A DNA stretch of 64,000 bases, taken from the NCBI RefSeq assembly GCF_001548035.1, contig NZ_AP014723.1, forward strand, positions 1,736,001 through 1,800,000, written 5' to 3'. Each line of letters begins with the position of its first letter. Position 1 is the stretch's first letter. The notes beneath the pieces were generated by a model. It was given only the letters and a program-made list of their open reading frames with translations, did not search any database and was not told the origin of the DNA. The stretch comes from Sulfurospirillum sp. UCH001. Lineage in GTDB: Bacteria; Campylobacterota; Campylobacteria; Campylobacterales; Sulfurospirillaceae. Below are positions 22,068 to 30,000 of this stretch, piece after piece. Made by a program: the position numbers and the translations under genes.

Positions 22068-23785
22068 AAAAACAATCAACTATGACAGAAATTCTAAACA
22101 ACTTTGATCCTGAATTTGGTTTAATTGTTGACCTATTTGCGGGTGGAGGTGGTGCAAGTGAAGGCATTAAAAGTGTATTTGGTCGTGACCCTGATGTTGC
22201 GGTAAATCATGACCCCGATGCTATTGCAATGCACCAGGTAAACCATAGAGATACACTACACTTCACAGCCGATGTTTTTGAGGTTGACCCTAAAAGTATT
22301 TTCCCTGAGTACCCTGTTGGGTTACTATGGGCTTCACCATCTTGCACACACTTTTCAAAAGCACGAGGGTCTAAGCCAGTATGTAAACAGTTGCGCTCCC
22401 TTGCGTGGGTTGTTGTGAAATGGGCAAAACTTAGAAAACCTAGACTTATCTTTTTAGAAAATGTTGAAGAGTTTGAAAGTTGGGGACCAGTTGATAAAGA
22501 TGGTTTTCCTGTAAAAGAAAAAGCAGGACAGACATTTACTTCTTTTGTGAACTCTCTTAAAACGCTTGGCTATGATGTTGAGTGGCGTACGATGCAAGCG
22601 CATGAGTACGGAGCACCGACTATTCGCAAACGTCTTTTTATGGTTGCACGTTGTGATGGCTTGCCTATAGTATGGCCGCAAGCAACACACGGTGACCCTG
22701 AAAGCTCACAAGTAAAAAAAGGGAAGTTGAAACCGTATCGATGTGCAGCTGAAATTATCAATTTTAACAATCCTAGCTATTCTATTTTTATGTCAAAAGA
22801 TGCCATCAAGGAACAAAAGCTCAGAATCAAACGCCCTTTACAAGAAACCTCTTTAAGACGTATTGGCAAAGGACTTGAAAAATTTGTGCTCTTTAATCCT
22901 GCACCGTTCTTAGTCACCTCAAATATGATAAACCAAGATGGATACATCGATGCTTCATGGATTGTGAAATACTACAACAACAAGAACAATCCAAAGCAAG
23001 TTATGGGGAGTAGTTTAAAAAGCCCATTGCCTGCAATTACAACGGTTGATCACAACGCTTTAGCATCGGTGACATTTGCACCGTTTGTTTCTAATTACTT
23101 TGGAGAAAGGCAAAAAGACGGTCAAAAGGTAGCTGATGGTAGAGGTACTTTATTTACGGCTCCCATTACAACCATCACAAGCGGAGGAATGAGGCATGCC
23201 CTGGTATCTCCTTTACTCATAGCGATTGACAATAAAAGCTCACAAGGCTCAAATTGGAGTGCCTTAGCACCTATAACGACCATTACCACAGAAAACAGAC
23301 ATGCGCTTATTGAAGCGAGTTTTTTGAGTGTTTATTACGGTACTCCTAATGAAATCGGACAGCATCTTTGCAGACCTACTCGAACAATTACAACAAAAGA
23401 CCGTTTCTCAAAAGTGGATGTAGTGTTTGATAGAGCAACAAATACATCATGGGATAAAGCAACCATGAAGAAAATCGAAGCGGTGCGTGATTTCTTAGCA
23501 GAGTACACCGACATAAATGATGAAGAAATGCGCATGGGGATTGTCACCATAAATGGCATGAAGTACCAAATGGTAGATATTAAACTTCGTATGCTGACTG
23601 CTCGTGAGCTTTATTGTGCTCAAGGGTTTAAAAAGTCATACATCATTGATTATGCACTCAATAAAAAGGCACTCTCAAAAGAACAACAAGTAAAGATGTG
23701 CGGTAACAGTGTATCACCTATTCATGCACAAGCCGTTGTATCAGCAAATTACAATGTGATTGTTGAAAATAGAGAAGTAGCTTAA
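22064..23785 (+). CDS. C5-cytosine DNA methyltransferase
   Basis: 573 residues. Motif I DLFAGGGGASEG is at residues 23-34. Motif IV is SPSCTHFSKA with catalytic Cys94 (PSC in place of the commoner PPC). Motif VI is ENV (132-134). The late motifs LTARELYCAQGF and GNSVSP are IX-X. The protein is longer than a minimal enzyme; the extra 200 residues before motif IX form the target-recognition region with repeated PITTITT-like strands. It probably protects phage DNA from host restriction. No cognate nuclease lies nearby. Confidence 0.93.
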   Translation: MKKQSTMTEILNNFDPEFGLIVDLFAGGGGASEGIKSVFGRDPDVAVNHDPDAIAMHQVNHRDTLHFTADVFEVDPKSIFPEYPVGLLWASPSCTHFSKARGSKPVCKQLRSLAWVVVKWAKLRKPRLIFLENVEEFESWGPVDKDGFPVKEKAGQTFTSFVNSLKTLGYDVEWRTMQAHEYGAPTIRKRLFMVARCDGLPIVWPQATHGDPESSQVKKGKLKPYRCAAEIINFNNPSYSIFMSKDAIKEQKLRIKRPLQETSLRRIGKGLEKFVLFNPAPFLVTSNMINQDGYIDASWIVKYYNNKNNPKQVMGSSLKSPLPAITTVDHNALASVTFAPFVSNYFGERQKDGQKVADGRGTLFTAPITTITSGGMRHALVSPLLIAIDNKSSQGSNWSALAPITTITTENRHALIEASFLSVYYGTPNEIGQHLCRPTRTITTKDRFSKVDVVFDRATNTSWDKATMKKIEAVRDFLAEYTDINDEEMRMGIVTINGMKYQMVDIKLRMLTARELYCAQGFKKSYIIDYALNKKALSKEQQVKMCGNSVSPIHAQAVVSANYNVIVENREVA

Positions 23786-23794
23786 CGAATTTGG

Positions 23795-24340
23795 GTGGGG
23801 ACACACTCTTTCAAGCACCCCACAGATGAAAGTATAACATAAAGGATTAAAAGTAAAAAACATGTAAGCGGTCCACAACAAGTATTCATTGAGCCAAACA
23901 AATTGGTTATTCAATGAGTTTGATACATGGAGTATCGCTTACAAGCCCTAGATTCCAAATAGTTTGTATACTAGATGGCAATGAGTTTTGTAATTTTATA
24001 GTGCCGACCAAGAAACACAAGTAAAGCAACAACTCGCATTACTAGGGAAAATGCCAAATTACTCCCAGTTTCATGTCTCAGTACTCTAACTAGCTTGGTC
24101 TAACGTAGTGTTGAGGAATATTAGACTGTTACGGAGCAATTCAAATCACCACAGACAAGTATACATTCGACAAAACTTGTCAGAACGCACCTCCTAAGAG
24201 TAAATTTGAATTCATATCATAAGCATTTAAAACTTAATTGATTCTGAGACTCATAAGAGCTAAATAGTTAGCGTTATTTGACATACGTTTAGATGTTAGC
24301 AATAAAAAAAAATGAAATTTTAATGTAAAAAGGCAATACA
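23795..24340. ncRNA. 545-bp structured non-coding region
   Basis: No gene is seen. Perfect stems are GTGGGG/CCCCAC (23795-23823), TGTAAGCG/CGCTTACA (23863-23943, enclosing CATTGA/TCAATG and GCCAA/TTGGT), CCCTAG/CTAGGG (23946-24047), GTCTAA/TTAGAC (24098-24126), GACAAGT/ACTTGTC (24154-24181) and GCTAA/TTAGC near 24260-24274. AGTGCCGACCAAGAAACA (24000-24017) resembles the minus-strand element at 11188-11203. CATTCGACAA (24164-24173) resembles CATTCAACAA in elements B and C. This could hold several phage RNAs. Confidence 0.5.
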
Positions 24341-24511
24341 ATGATATGCAAAAAATGTAAAACACAAAATGCACCGCACATGCACAAATGCTTTGCGTGT
24401 GGATACACAAAGTTCGAGGATGAACCAGTTTCCATAGATCATGAAAACAGTCAAACAGAGCGCAACAACAAAGCGTTCTACGATGGATATAAAGGAGAAG
24501 TACACGAATGA
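24341..24511 (+). CDS. Small zinc-ribbon protein (56 aa)
   Basis: The frame begins MICKKCKTQNAPHMHKCFAC. Two CxxC knuckles (Cys3/Cys6 and Cys17/Cys20) would bind one zinc. The rest is polar. An AAAAAGG site lies upstream and the stop overlaps the next ATG. It is probably a nucleic-acid- or protein-binding accessory; the family is unknown. Confidence 0.6.
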   Translation: MICKKCKTQNAPHMHKCFACGYTKFEDEPVSIDHENSQTERNNKAFYDGYKGEVHE

Positions 24512-24723
24512 AGCTTGAAGAAATTGAAACACAAGAAGATTTCGACGAACAAATGGAAATCTACAAAACAAGTAACGCTCCACTTGAAATGAGACAAGAG
24601 TACATTAAAAAACTCAGAGCGATGTATCCTGAGTTTGACAACAGCAACCGCTTGCCAAGTAAAGAAATCTTCCAAATGATGAAAGATGGTGAAGCGGATA
24701 TTAGTGATATAGGTTTTAATTAA
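24508..24723 (+). CDS. Hypothetical acidic protein (71 aa)
   Basis: 71 residues, helical and acidic, coupled to the zinc-ribbon gene. No domain is recognised. An opposite-strand frame over the same bases looks like a shadow. Confidence 0.5.
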   Translation: MKLEEIETQEDFDEQMEIYKTSNAPLEMRQEYIKKLRAMYPEFDNSNRLPSKEIFQMMKDGEADISDIGFN

Positions 24724-24739
24724 AGGAGTCCGACCAATG
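24724..24739 (+). promoter_or_regulatory. Ribosome site with the AGTCCGACC motif (copy 2)
   Basis: AAAGGAGTCCGACCAATG, identical over 18 bases to the site before the gene at 16205. Identity through the spacer exceeds what ribosome binding needs and suggests shared translational control. Confidence 0.55.
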
Positions 24740-25021
24740 TTGACAATAGAAGTAGATGCTAAAACAATAGCTAAACAAGTAGCTGTTGAAGTTGTAAAAA
24801 TGATGCAACTAGAAATCAAAAGACAAATATATCCTTTTCAAATAAAAGGAGATGCAAACGCTGGCTCTATGATTGGAGTAACTGGAGAAGCTATGAAGCA
24901 AAGGAGACATAATGGATTTTATAGAGATGGTTATCATTTTGATAAAAAATCCGATAAAATTATCATGTGGAATAGAGATGCCTTGCTAGAGGAGTCGCTA
25001 AATGATAAAAGTTTGCACTAG
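24737..25021 (+). CDS. Hypothetical protein preceding the integrase (94 aa)
   Basis: 94 residues, MLTIEVDAKTIAKQVAVEVV and onward, with an N-terminal helical part and a polar C terminus. It overlaps the integrase start by 20 bases and is thus made from the same message. The position suits an excisionase or integration regulator, but no helix-turn-helix is evident. Confidence 0.55.
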   Translation: MLTIEVDAKTIAKQVAVEVVKMMQLEIKRQIYPFQIKGDANAGSMIGVTGEAMKQRRHNGFYRDGYHFDKKSDKIIMWNRDALLEESLNDKSLH

Positions 25022-26027
25022 AAAAAGCAAGGATGGAAATCGACTTTATGTCGAATATTATGAAGGTGGAGAAAGAGTGCGTAAATCACTCAATCTCTTA
25101 GAAACAAAAGCTAATATCGCATATGTTAATAGAAATATTATACCTGAAATCGAACGAAAACTAAAGTATGGTTTACGATTTGATGACTATAAAATATCAG
25201 AATTTACATGTAAGGTATTAGAGCAGACAAAGAAAAAAAGAAAGTTAAATACTTACGAGACATATGAGTCTGCTATTCGTAAGTTTTTTAGCATAATGGG
25301 CGATGTAAGCGTTAATAAGCTAAGAACTAAAGACATAGATAGATATGTTGAACTCTTAGAAAAACAAGGCATGTCAAGCGCAACTATTACAATGTACTTA
25401 GCTCCAATAAGCTTAGCGTGTAAGGAAGCAATACGAATAGATGTTATTGACAAAAATCCAGTTACTTATGCGCTTAAGCCACCAGTAAAAAATAAAGAGA
25501 AGAAAGTATTTAACCTTATGCAAATGCACAATTTGTTAAACAATGCAGAAGGTGAATTAAAAACATTTCTTTATTTTGCATTTTTTACTGGAGCAAGACC
25601 AAATGAAGTCTTAGCTTTAAGATGGGAAGATATAAAAGAGGAATGTATCAACATTAGAAGAACTAGGGTACAGAGAAAACAAGAGAATTTACCAAAAGGT
25701 GGAAAAGAGAGACAAATAACCCTCTTGAAACCTTTAAAAGATTTTATTTCAAAAATAGAAAACAAAAATGGTAAAGTTTTTAAAAGTTCTTACTCTCGAA
25801 TATCATATCATTTTTACAGGCTTCAAAAAGAAGTAGGATATGAAAGAAGGGTTATGCATACAATAAGGCATACATTCGCTAGTTTGCTACTACAAGCTAG
25901 AGAAAACCCAACTCTAATACAATACTTTTTAGGTCATGCATCTCTCAAAATGTTAAATAATGTTTATGCGCACTATATCGAAGATGAAAAAGATACTGAA
26001 CGCATAGAAAAAATATTTGCATTGTAG
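25002..26027 (+). CDS. Phage tyrosine integrase
   Basis: 341 residues. The N-terminal AP2-like arm-binding part precedes a core-binding SAM-like domain (about 60-160). The catalytic domain has Arg199 (TGARPNEVLALRW), His286 and Arg289 (HTIRHTFAS), His312 (GHAS) and nucleophile Tyr322 (NNVYAHY). All residues are present. AGGAG lies seven bases before the ATG. It is the last phage gene, next to the attachment region. It catalyses integration and, with an excisionase, excision. Confidence 0.95.
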   Translation: MIKVCTRKSKDGNRLYVEYYEGGERVRKSLNLLETKANIAYVNRNIIPEIERKLKYGLRFDDYKISEFTCKVLEQTKKKRKLNTYETYESAIRKFFSIMGDVSVNKLRTKDIDRYVELLEKQGMSSATITMYLAPISLACKEAIRIDVIDKNPVTYALKPPVKNKEKKVFNLMQMHNLLNNAEGELKTFLYFAFFTGARPNEVLALRWEDIKEECINIRRTRVQRKQENLPKGGKERQITLLKPLKDFISKIENKNGKVFKSSYSRISYHFYRLQKEVGYERRVMHTIRHTFASLLLQARENPTLIQYFLGHASLKMLNNVYAHYIEDEKDTERIEKIFAL

Positions 26028-26110
26028 CAATTTGGCACAAATTTGGCACAATTTCAAAACCTTAAACACAAAACTTCGCATTTAAGGCACTTTTTGAAAA
26101 ATCCAAATTA
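26028..26110. other. Prophage right attachment region with arm-type direct repeats
   Basis: ATTTGGCACAA occurs twice in tandem (26030-26040 and 26041-26051, period 11 bp), one helical turn apart, directly after the integrase. Such repeats are typical integrase or excisionase arm sites. The crossover core lies somewhere before the aguB promoter at 26125; it cannot be fixed without the left end. No tRNA gene is present here. Confidence 0.5.
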
Positions 26111-26124
26111 AAAGCTCATTAAGG

Positions 26125-26130
26125 TACAAT
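26125..26130 (+). promoter_or_regulatory. -10 element for aguB
   Basis: TACAAT 38 bases before the aguB ATG, first host promoter after the prophage. A GATTATT/AATAATC stem lies between it and the gene. Confidence 0.5.
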
Positions 26131-26167
26131 ACAGATTATTAAAATAATCATACTGTAGGTGGATTTT

Positions 26168-27040
26168 ATGAAAGTCGGACTCATCCAACATGCCATTGAA
26201 AGCACACAAGAAAAAACCATAGCAAAAACTGCTTCACTTATCGAAAATGCTGCAAAACAAGGCGCACAGCTCGTTGTTCTTCAAGAACTCCACCAAGATC
26301 GCTATTTTTGCATTAACGAAGATGTGGAGTGTTTTGACCTCGCAACTAACTGGGAAAAAGACATCACTTTTTGGTCGGGCATCGCAAAAGCCAACAACGT
26401 CGTTTTAGTTACATCACTTTTTGAAAAACGCTCCGCTGGTCTTTACCACAACACGGCCGTTGTCTTTGAAAAAGACGGTACAGTAGCAGGCAAATACCGC
26501 AAAATGCACATCCCTGATGATCCAGGATTTTATGAGAAATTCTACTTTACCCCAGGAGATCTTGGCTACAACCCGATCCAAACCAGTGTGGGCAAACTTG
26601 GTCTTTTAGTCTGTTGGGACCAATGGTACCCAGAAGCTGCACGTTTGATGGCACTGAAGGGTGCAGAAATGCTTATCTACCCAACTGCTATTGGCTGGTT
26701 TGACGCTGACAGTGAAGATGAGAAAAAACGCCAATGTGACGCATGGGAAACCGTACAACGAGGTCATGCCATCGCCAACGGCTTACCTGTCATCAGCGTA
26801 AACCGTATCGGCAAAGAAGCGGACAATCATGGTGTACTAGATGGCATTCGCTTTTGGGGTAATTCCTTTGTTGCAGGTCCTCAAGGGGAAATTATCGTAA
26901 GAGCAAGCCACGACAAAGAGGAAGTGCTCATCGTCAATGTGGACTTAGAACGCGGAGAACACGTACGACGCATTTGGCCATTTTTACGTGATAGACGCAT
27001 TGAGACGTATGGAGATTTAACGAAACGTTTTATAGACTAA
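26168..27040 (+). CDS. aguB: N-carbamoylputrescine amidase
   Basis: 290 residues from the ATG at 26168 (MKVGLIQHAI); an upstream GTG in frame adds MDF and is less likely. It is a nitrilase-superfamily enzyme with Glu40 (QELHQDRYF), Lys112 (RKMHIPDD) and nucleophile Cys149 (LVCWDQWYPEAARLMA). The CWDQWYPEAAR motif is typical of N-carbamoylputrescine amidases, which hydrolyse N-carbamoylputrescine to putrescine, CO2 and ammonia in the agmatine polyamine route. It is the first chromosomal gene after the prophage and appears intact. It is followed by a strong terminator. Confidence 0.92.
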   Translation: MKVGLIQHAIESTQEKTIAKTASLIENAAKQGAQLVVLQELHQDRYFCINEDVECFDLATNWEKDITFWSGIAKANNVVLVTSLFEKRSAGLYHNTAVVFEKDGTVAGKYRKMHIPDDPGFYEKFYFTPGDLGYNPIQTSVGKLGLLVCWDQWYPEAARLMALKGAEMLIYPTAIGWFDADSEDEKKRQCDAWETVQRGHAIANGLPVISVNRIGKEADNHGVLDGIRFWGNSFVAGPQGEIIVRASHDKEEVLIVNVDLERGEHVRRIWPFLRDRRIETYGDLTKRFID

Positions 27041-27050
27041 TATAGAGAGG

Positions 27051-27083
27051 ATGTAACGGTTGAAATCAACCGTTACATTTTTA
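27051..27083. terminator. Bidirectional terminator aguB / nudix gene
   Basis: A 13-bp perfect inverted repeat ATGTAACGGTTGA / TCAACCGTTACAT (27051-27063 and 27066-27078) is followed by TTTTTAT. It separates two convergent genes and overlaps the nudix stop region. Confidence 0.9.
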
Positions 27084-27647
27084 TTCAAACTTTTTGAAAT
27101 ACCACATCAATGCAAACATCAAGCCCGATGTCGTTGCAATATTTTCATCAAACATAAATGCTAAAGTATCCTCACGTTTGAGGTAAATGACTTCAATGTT
27201 TTCATCTTCAATGCCACCGCCCTCATTGACTTTCATACTATCATCCAATACGGCATAGTAAAGCGTTTGTCTGCCACCTGCAAAACCAACTGCCGTATAA
27301 AATGAAGATATTTTTTCTAATTTCTCAAGCGGTACATCATACCCTGTCTCTTCTAAGACCTCTTCTTTGGCGATTTCAATAAGGCTTTTGTCTTTATCGA
27401 CAATACCCGCACAAAGCTCGTACGTAAAGCCATCTCTATTTTTGACATAGATTGAAGGACGAAACTGTTTTACAAATACAAAAGAGTCTAGCTCTTTATG
27501 ATAGAGCAAAATGGCGACACTGTTATGTGTATCGACAATATCCCAGCGTTTTTCAACACTGTTATGTAAATAGTACATACTCTTAGGTTTTATGTATTCT
27601 GAGTGAACGCACTCTTCAATTTTAAGCACTTCAATCGTGTGTTTCAT
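27081..27647 (-). CDS. Nudix hydrolase, NDP-sugar pyrophosphatase-like
   Basis: 188 residues. A Nudix box spans about 81-103 (GIVDKDKSLIEIAKEEVLEE and TGY). Glu96, Glu99 and Glu100 of the EExxEE core are kept. Consensus Glu at box position 7 is Lys87 and Arg at position 15 is Glu95. The N-terminal region (AILLYHKELDSFVFVKQFRP) and SSFYTAVGFAGGRQTLYYAVL suit the ADP-ribose/UDP-sugar pyrophosphatase group, where NUDT14-like members have similar box changes. It probably cleaves nucleoside diphosphate sugars. Confidence 0.8.
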   Translation of the reverse strand: MKHTIEVLKIEECVHSEYIKPKSMYYLHNSVEKRWDIVDTHNSVAILLYHKELDSFVFVKQFRPSIYVKNRDGFTYELCAGIVDKDKSLIEIAKEEVLEETGYDVPLEKLEKISSFYTAVGFAGGRQTLYYAVLDDSMKVNEGGGIEDENIEVIYLKREDTLAFMFDENIATTSGLMFALMWYFKKFE

Positions 27648-27651
27648 GTGC

Positions 27652-28611
27652 TTAAATCCAGCCTTTTTTCTTGAAATAAAGGATAGGTGATACCGCTGAA
27701 ATAACCATAAGCGCTAACGAGAAGGCATAGCCATAATCCCAACGAAGCTCTGGCAAAATATCGAAGTTCATACCGTAAATGCTTGCAATGAGCGTTGGCG
27801 GAAGGAAGATAACGTTCATAATGGTAAAGATCTTGATGACCTTATTTTGCTCAATGTTCAAAACACCAAGGAAGATGTTTTGTAAGTAGTCTAGACGCTC
27901 AAAATTAAACTCCGTATAGTCAATCAAAGACTTAATATCTTTAAGCATGATAACGATGTCATTGCGAAGCGATGCATCAAACTTAGTAGATTTGATAAAT
28001 GAGGTTAAGATACGTTGTTTATCCATCAAGTTTTCACGAATATTCATGTTCAAATCTTCAAATGAGGAGATTTTTTCCAACATCTCTTCGTCATCATTTG
28101 TATAGTCAGTAAAGACGTGTTTACGTAAGCGAGTAATGTCTTTTGAAAGCTTTTCAATGATATCCGCATCGGCGTCAATTCTGATGTCTAGAAGCTGACA
28201 AAAAATGTAGTAACCGTTTTTAAATTCGCGAGGAGCATAGTAAAAACGCTTACTAAACTCTTCAAAGGTTTTGAGTTCTTTATAACGAATAGATATCAGA
28301 AGATTGCCTTGAAGAATGAACGAAACAGTCTCGTTGTGAGCGCTCTCTTCATTGGTAATCAAGAAGAAACTGTTGATCTCAATCTTTTTATCTTCTTCCC
28401 AGTAACGAGAACTTATCTCAATCTCTTCTGACTCTTGTTTTGTCGGGAAATCTATCCCAAAGGTCTTTTCGACAAATACAATCTCTTCAGTAGTAGGAAG
28501 AAGCATGTCAAGCCAAACAACTTTGCTCTTTTTATCTTCATTGTCATCAAATTCACTCAAATCTGTGATTACTTCAAGTTTGTTACTATTTCTAAAAAAA
28601 CATCGTATCAT
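27652..28611 (-). CDS. corA: Magnesium/cobalt transporter CorA
   Basis: 319 residues with a long acidic-helical cytoplasmic domain and two C-terminal membrane spans. The selectivity signature YGMNF sits between them, and the C terminus is FKKKGWI. It should form a pentameric Mg2+ channel in the inner membrane. It is 4 bases from the nudix gene downstream and probably co-transcribed with it. Confidence 0.95.
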   Translation of the reverse strand: MIRCFFRNSNKLEVITDLSEFDDNEDKKSKVVWLDMLLPTTEEIVFVEKTFGIDFPTKQESEEIEISSRYWEEDKKIEINSFFLITNEESAHNETVSFILQGNLLISIRYKELKTFEEFSKRFYYAPREFKNGYYIFCQLLDIRIDADADIIEKLSKDITRLRKHVFTDYTNDDEEMLEKISSFEDLNMNIRENLMDKQRILTSFIKSTKFDASLRNDIVIMLKDIKSLIDYTEFNFERLDYLQNIFLGVLNIEQNKVIKIFTIMNVIFLPPTLIASIYGMNFDILPELRWDYGYAFSLALMVISAVSPILYFKKKGWI

Positions 28612-28672
28612 GGCAAACTCTTTTTCTTTAAATTCTATCGCAAAACCGTTTCATTTTGTTTACAGAGAAAAA

Positions 28673-29845
28673 TCAACCTTGTTTTTGTTCAAAAGGATAA
28701 GCAAGATTAAAATTTTCTTCTTTAAACGGTGGTGTATCACTTTCTAAGGCATTTTCTACTTTTTGTTTCAATTCATTAGTATAATTAATAAAGGCTTTAA
28801 GTTCATTTCCACCTAAAGCACTTTTTGCAATTTTAACAACACTTGCAGGGTTGATCGCAACATTGCTACGATACAATCCAAAATGTAAATGGGGGCCACT
28901 GCTAAGTCCTGTATTGCCGACATAGCCAATAACTTGACCTTGTTTGACACCTTGACCACCACGAAGCCCTTTAGCAAAGCCGTTAAGATGGGCATATAGG
29001 GTTTTATAACTACTGTCATGGCTTACTTCAATGGTATTGCCATATCCACCTTTTTCACCCACAAAAAGCACTTTTCCATTACCAGCCGCTTTAACAGGCG
29101 TACCAACGCTTGCAGCATAGTCAATGCCTAAATGTGCGCGGTATTTTTGTAAGATAGGATGCCATCTGTTTTGAGTAAAAGGAGACGATACACGTGTATA
29201 ATTCACAGGATTTGCAAGTAGAAAACTAGTAAGTTCTTGTCCTTTTGCATCGTAATAATTTTCTTTATAGTAGTAGATGTAATTTCTCTTTTTTGCTGTT
29301 TCTATCATAGAAACGTCTATTTTAATAGAACCAAATGGTTTTCCAAGACGTCGTTTTTGTTGATAAAGAAGGACTAATTTATCGCCTTTTTGAAGGTTTC
29401 GAAGGTTAATTTCGCCTTTAAATGATTGGGCAAATTCATTGGCTAAGCCATAGCTATTGGTTGCATTTAAAATATCAACGTATGGGGAATTACGAATTTC
29501 AATCGCTAGTGCGCGTTTTTCTGATTGTAAAATAATAGGAGTAATTTCCATCACAAACTTGTCATCTTTTTTCTTAAGATGCATTTGAAGCTCTTCGCCG
29601 ATGGGAATTAAGACTTGTTCTAATTGATTATCTTCACTTTTGAGTACTTGGTACTTAACACCTGCTACAATCTCTGCAGCAAGTTCTTGTTCTTCTTTGT
29701 CTAACGTATAATAAATTGATGATGGTAAATGATTTTTTTCTAAAAATGTGAGAAACGTTTCACCCTTTGGCCACTTTAGTTCTTCAACATATGAAGCGGA
29801 TGCAATCGATAAAAAAAGAAATAATAACGCTATGATTTTTGCCAT
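28673..29845 (-). CDS. M23 peptidoglycan endopeptidase (Csd3/Pgp3-like)
   Basis: 390 residues from the ATG at 29845, preceded by AGGGGG; a GTG two codons upstream is a weaker start. A signal peptide covers about 1-17. An N-terminal regulatory region precedes the LytM domain, which has HLGIDYAASVGTPV (zinc His and Asp) and SSGPHLHFGL (HxH). Length and build fit Helicobacter Csd3 / Campylobacter Pgp3, periplasmic D,D-endo/carboxypeptidases that shape the cell. The neighbouring PGBA_N-glcD-yihY-comEC order is also seen in Campylobacter. Confidence 0.85.
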   Translation of the reverse strand: MAKIIALLFLFLSIASASYVEELKWPKGETFLTFLEKNHLPSSIYYTLDKEEQELAAEIVAGVKYQVLKSEDNQLEQVLIPIGEELQMHLKKKDDKFVMEITPIILQSEKRALAIEIRNSPYVDILNATNSYGLANEFAQSFKGEINLRNLQKGDKLVLLYQQKRRLGKPFGSIKIDVSMIETAKKRNYIYYYKENYYDAKGQELTSFLLANPVNYTRVSSPFTQNRWHPILQKYRAHLGIDYAASVGTPVKAAGNGKVLFVGEKGGYGNTIEVSHDSSYKTLYAHLNGFAKGLRGGQGVKQGQVIGYVGNTGLSSGPHLHFGLYRSNVAINPASVVKIAKSALGGNELKAFINYTNELKQKVENALESDTPPFKEENFNLAYPFEQKQG

Positions 29846-29945
29846 TTGCACCCCCTAGTTCTTTTTCGATTTTATCTGAACAAATCTTACAAAATGCCTA
29901 AAACACTTTGTTTTGAAAAAAGAAGTTTTTTTAAAACAGTTATAG

Positions 29946-29951
29946 TATAAT
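29946..29951 (+). promoter_or_regulatory. -10 element for the PGBA_N-glcD-yihY operon
   Basis: TATAAT (TAGTATAATCTC) lies 50 bases before the TTG start at 30001 in the divergent intergenic region. A T-rich stretch upstream is normal for sigma-70 promoters of this phylum, which lack a -35 box. Confidence 0.65.
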
Positions 29952-30000
29952 CTCTCTCATAAAAATAAAAGGGTAACATGTGCCCTTCAAGGAGTTCCCG

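Noticed and set aside
1-26110. Mu-like transposable prophage
   Set aside because: Mu-like prophages are common in this phylum, but there is no MuA/MuB transposase. A tyrosine integrase, CI-type repressor and Terminase_2/DUF4055 packaging genes are present instead.
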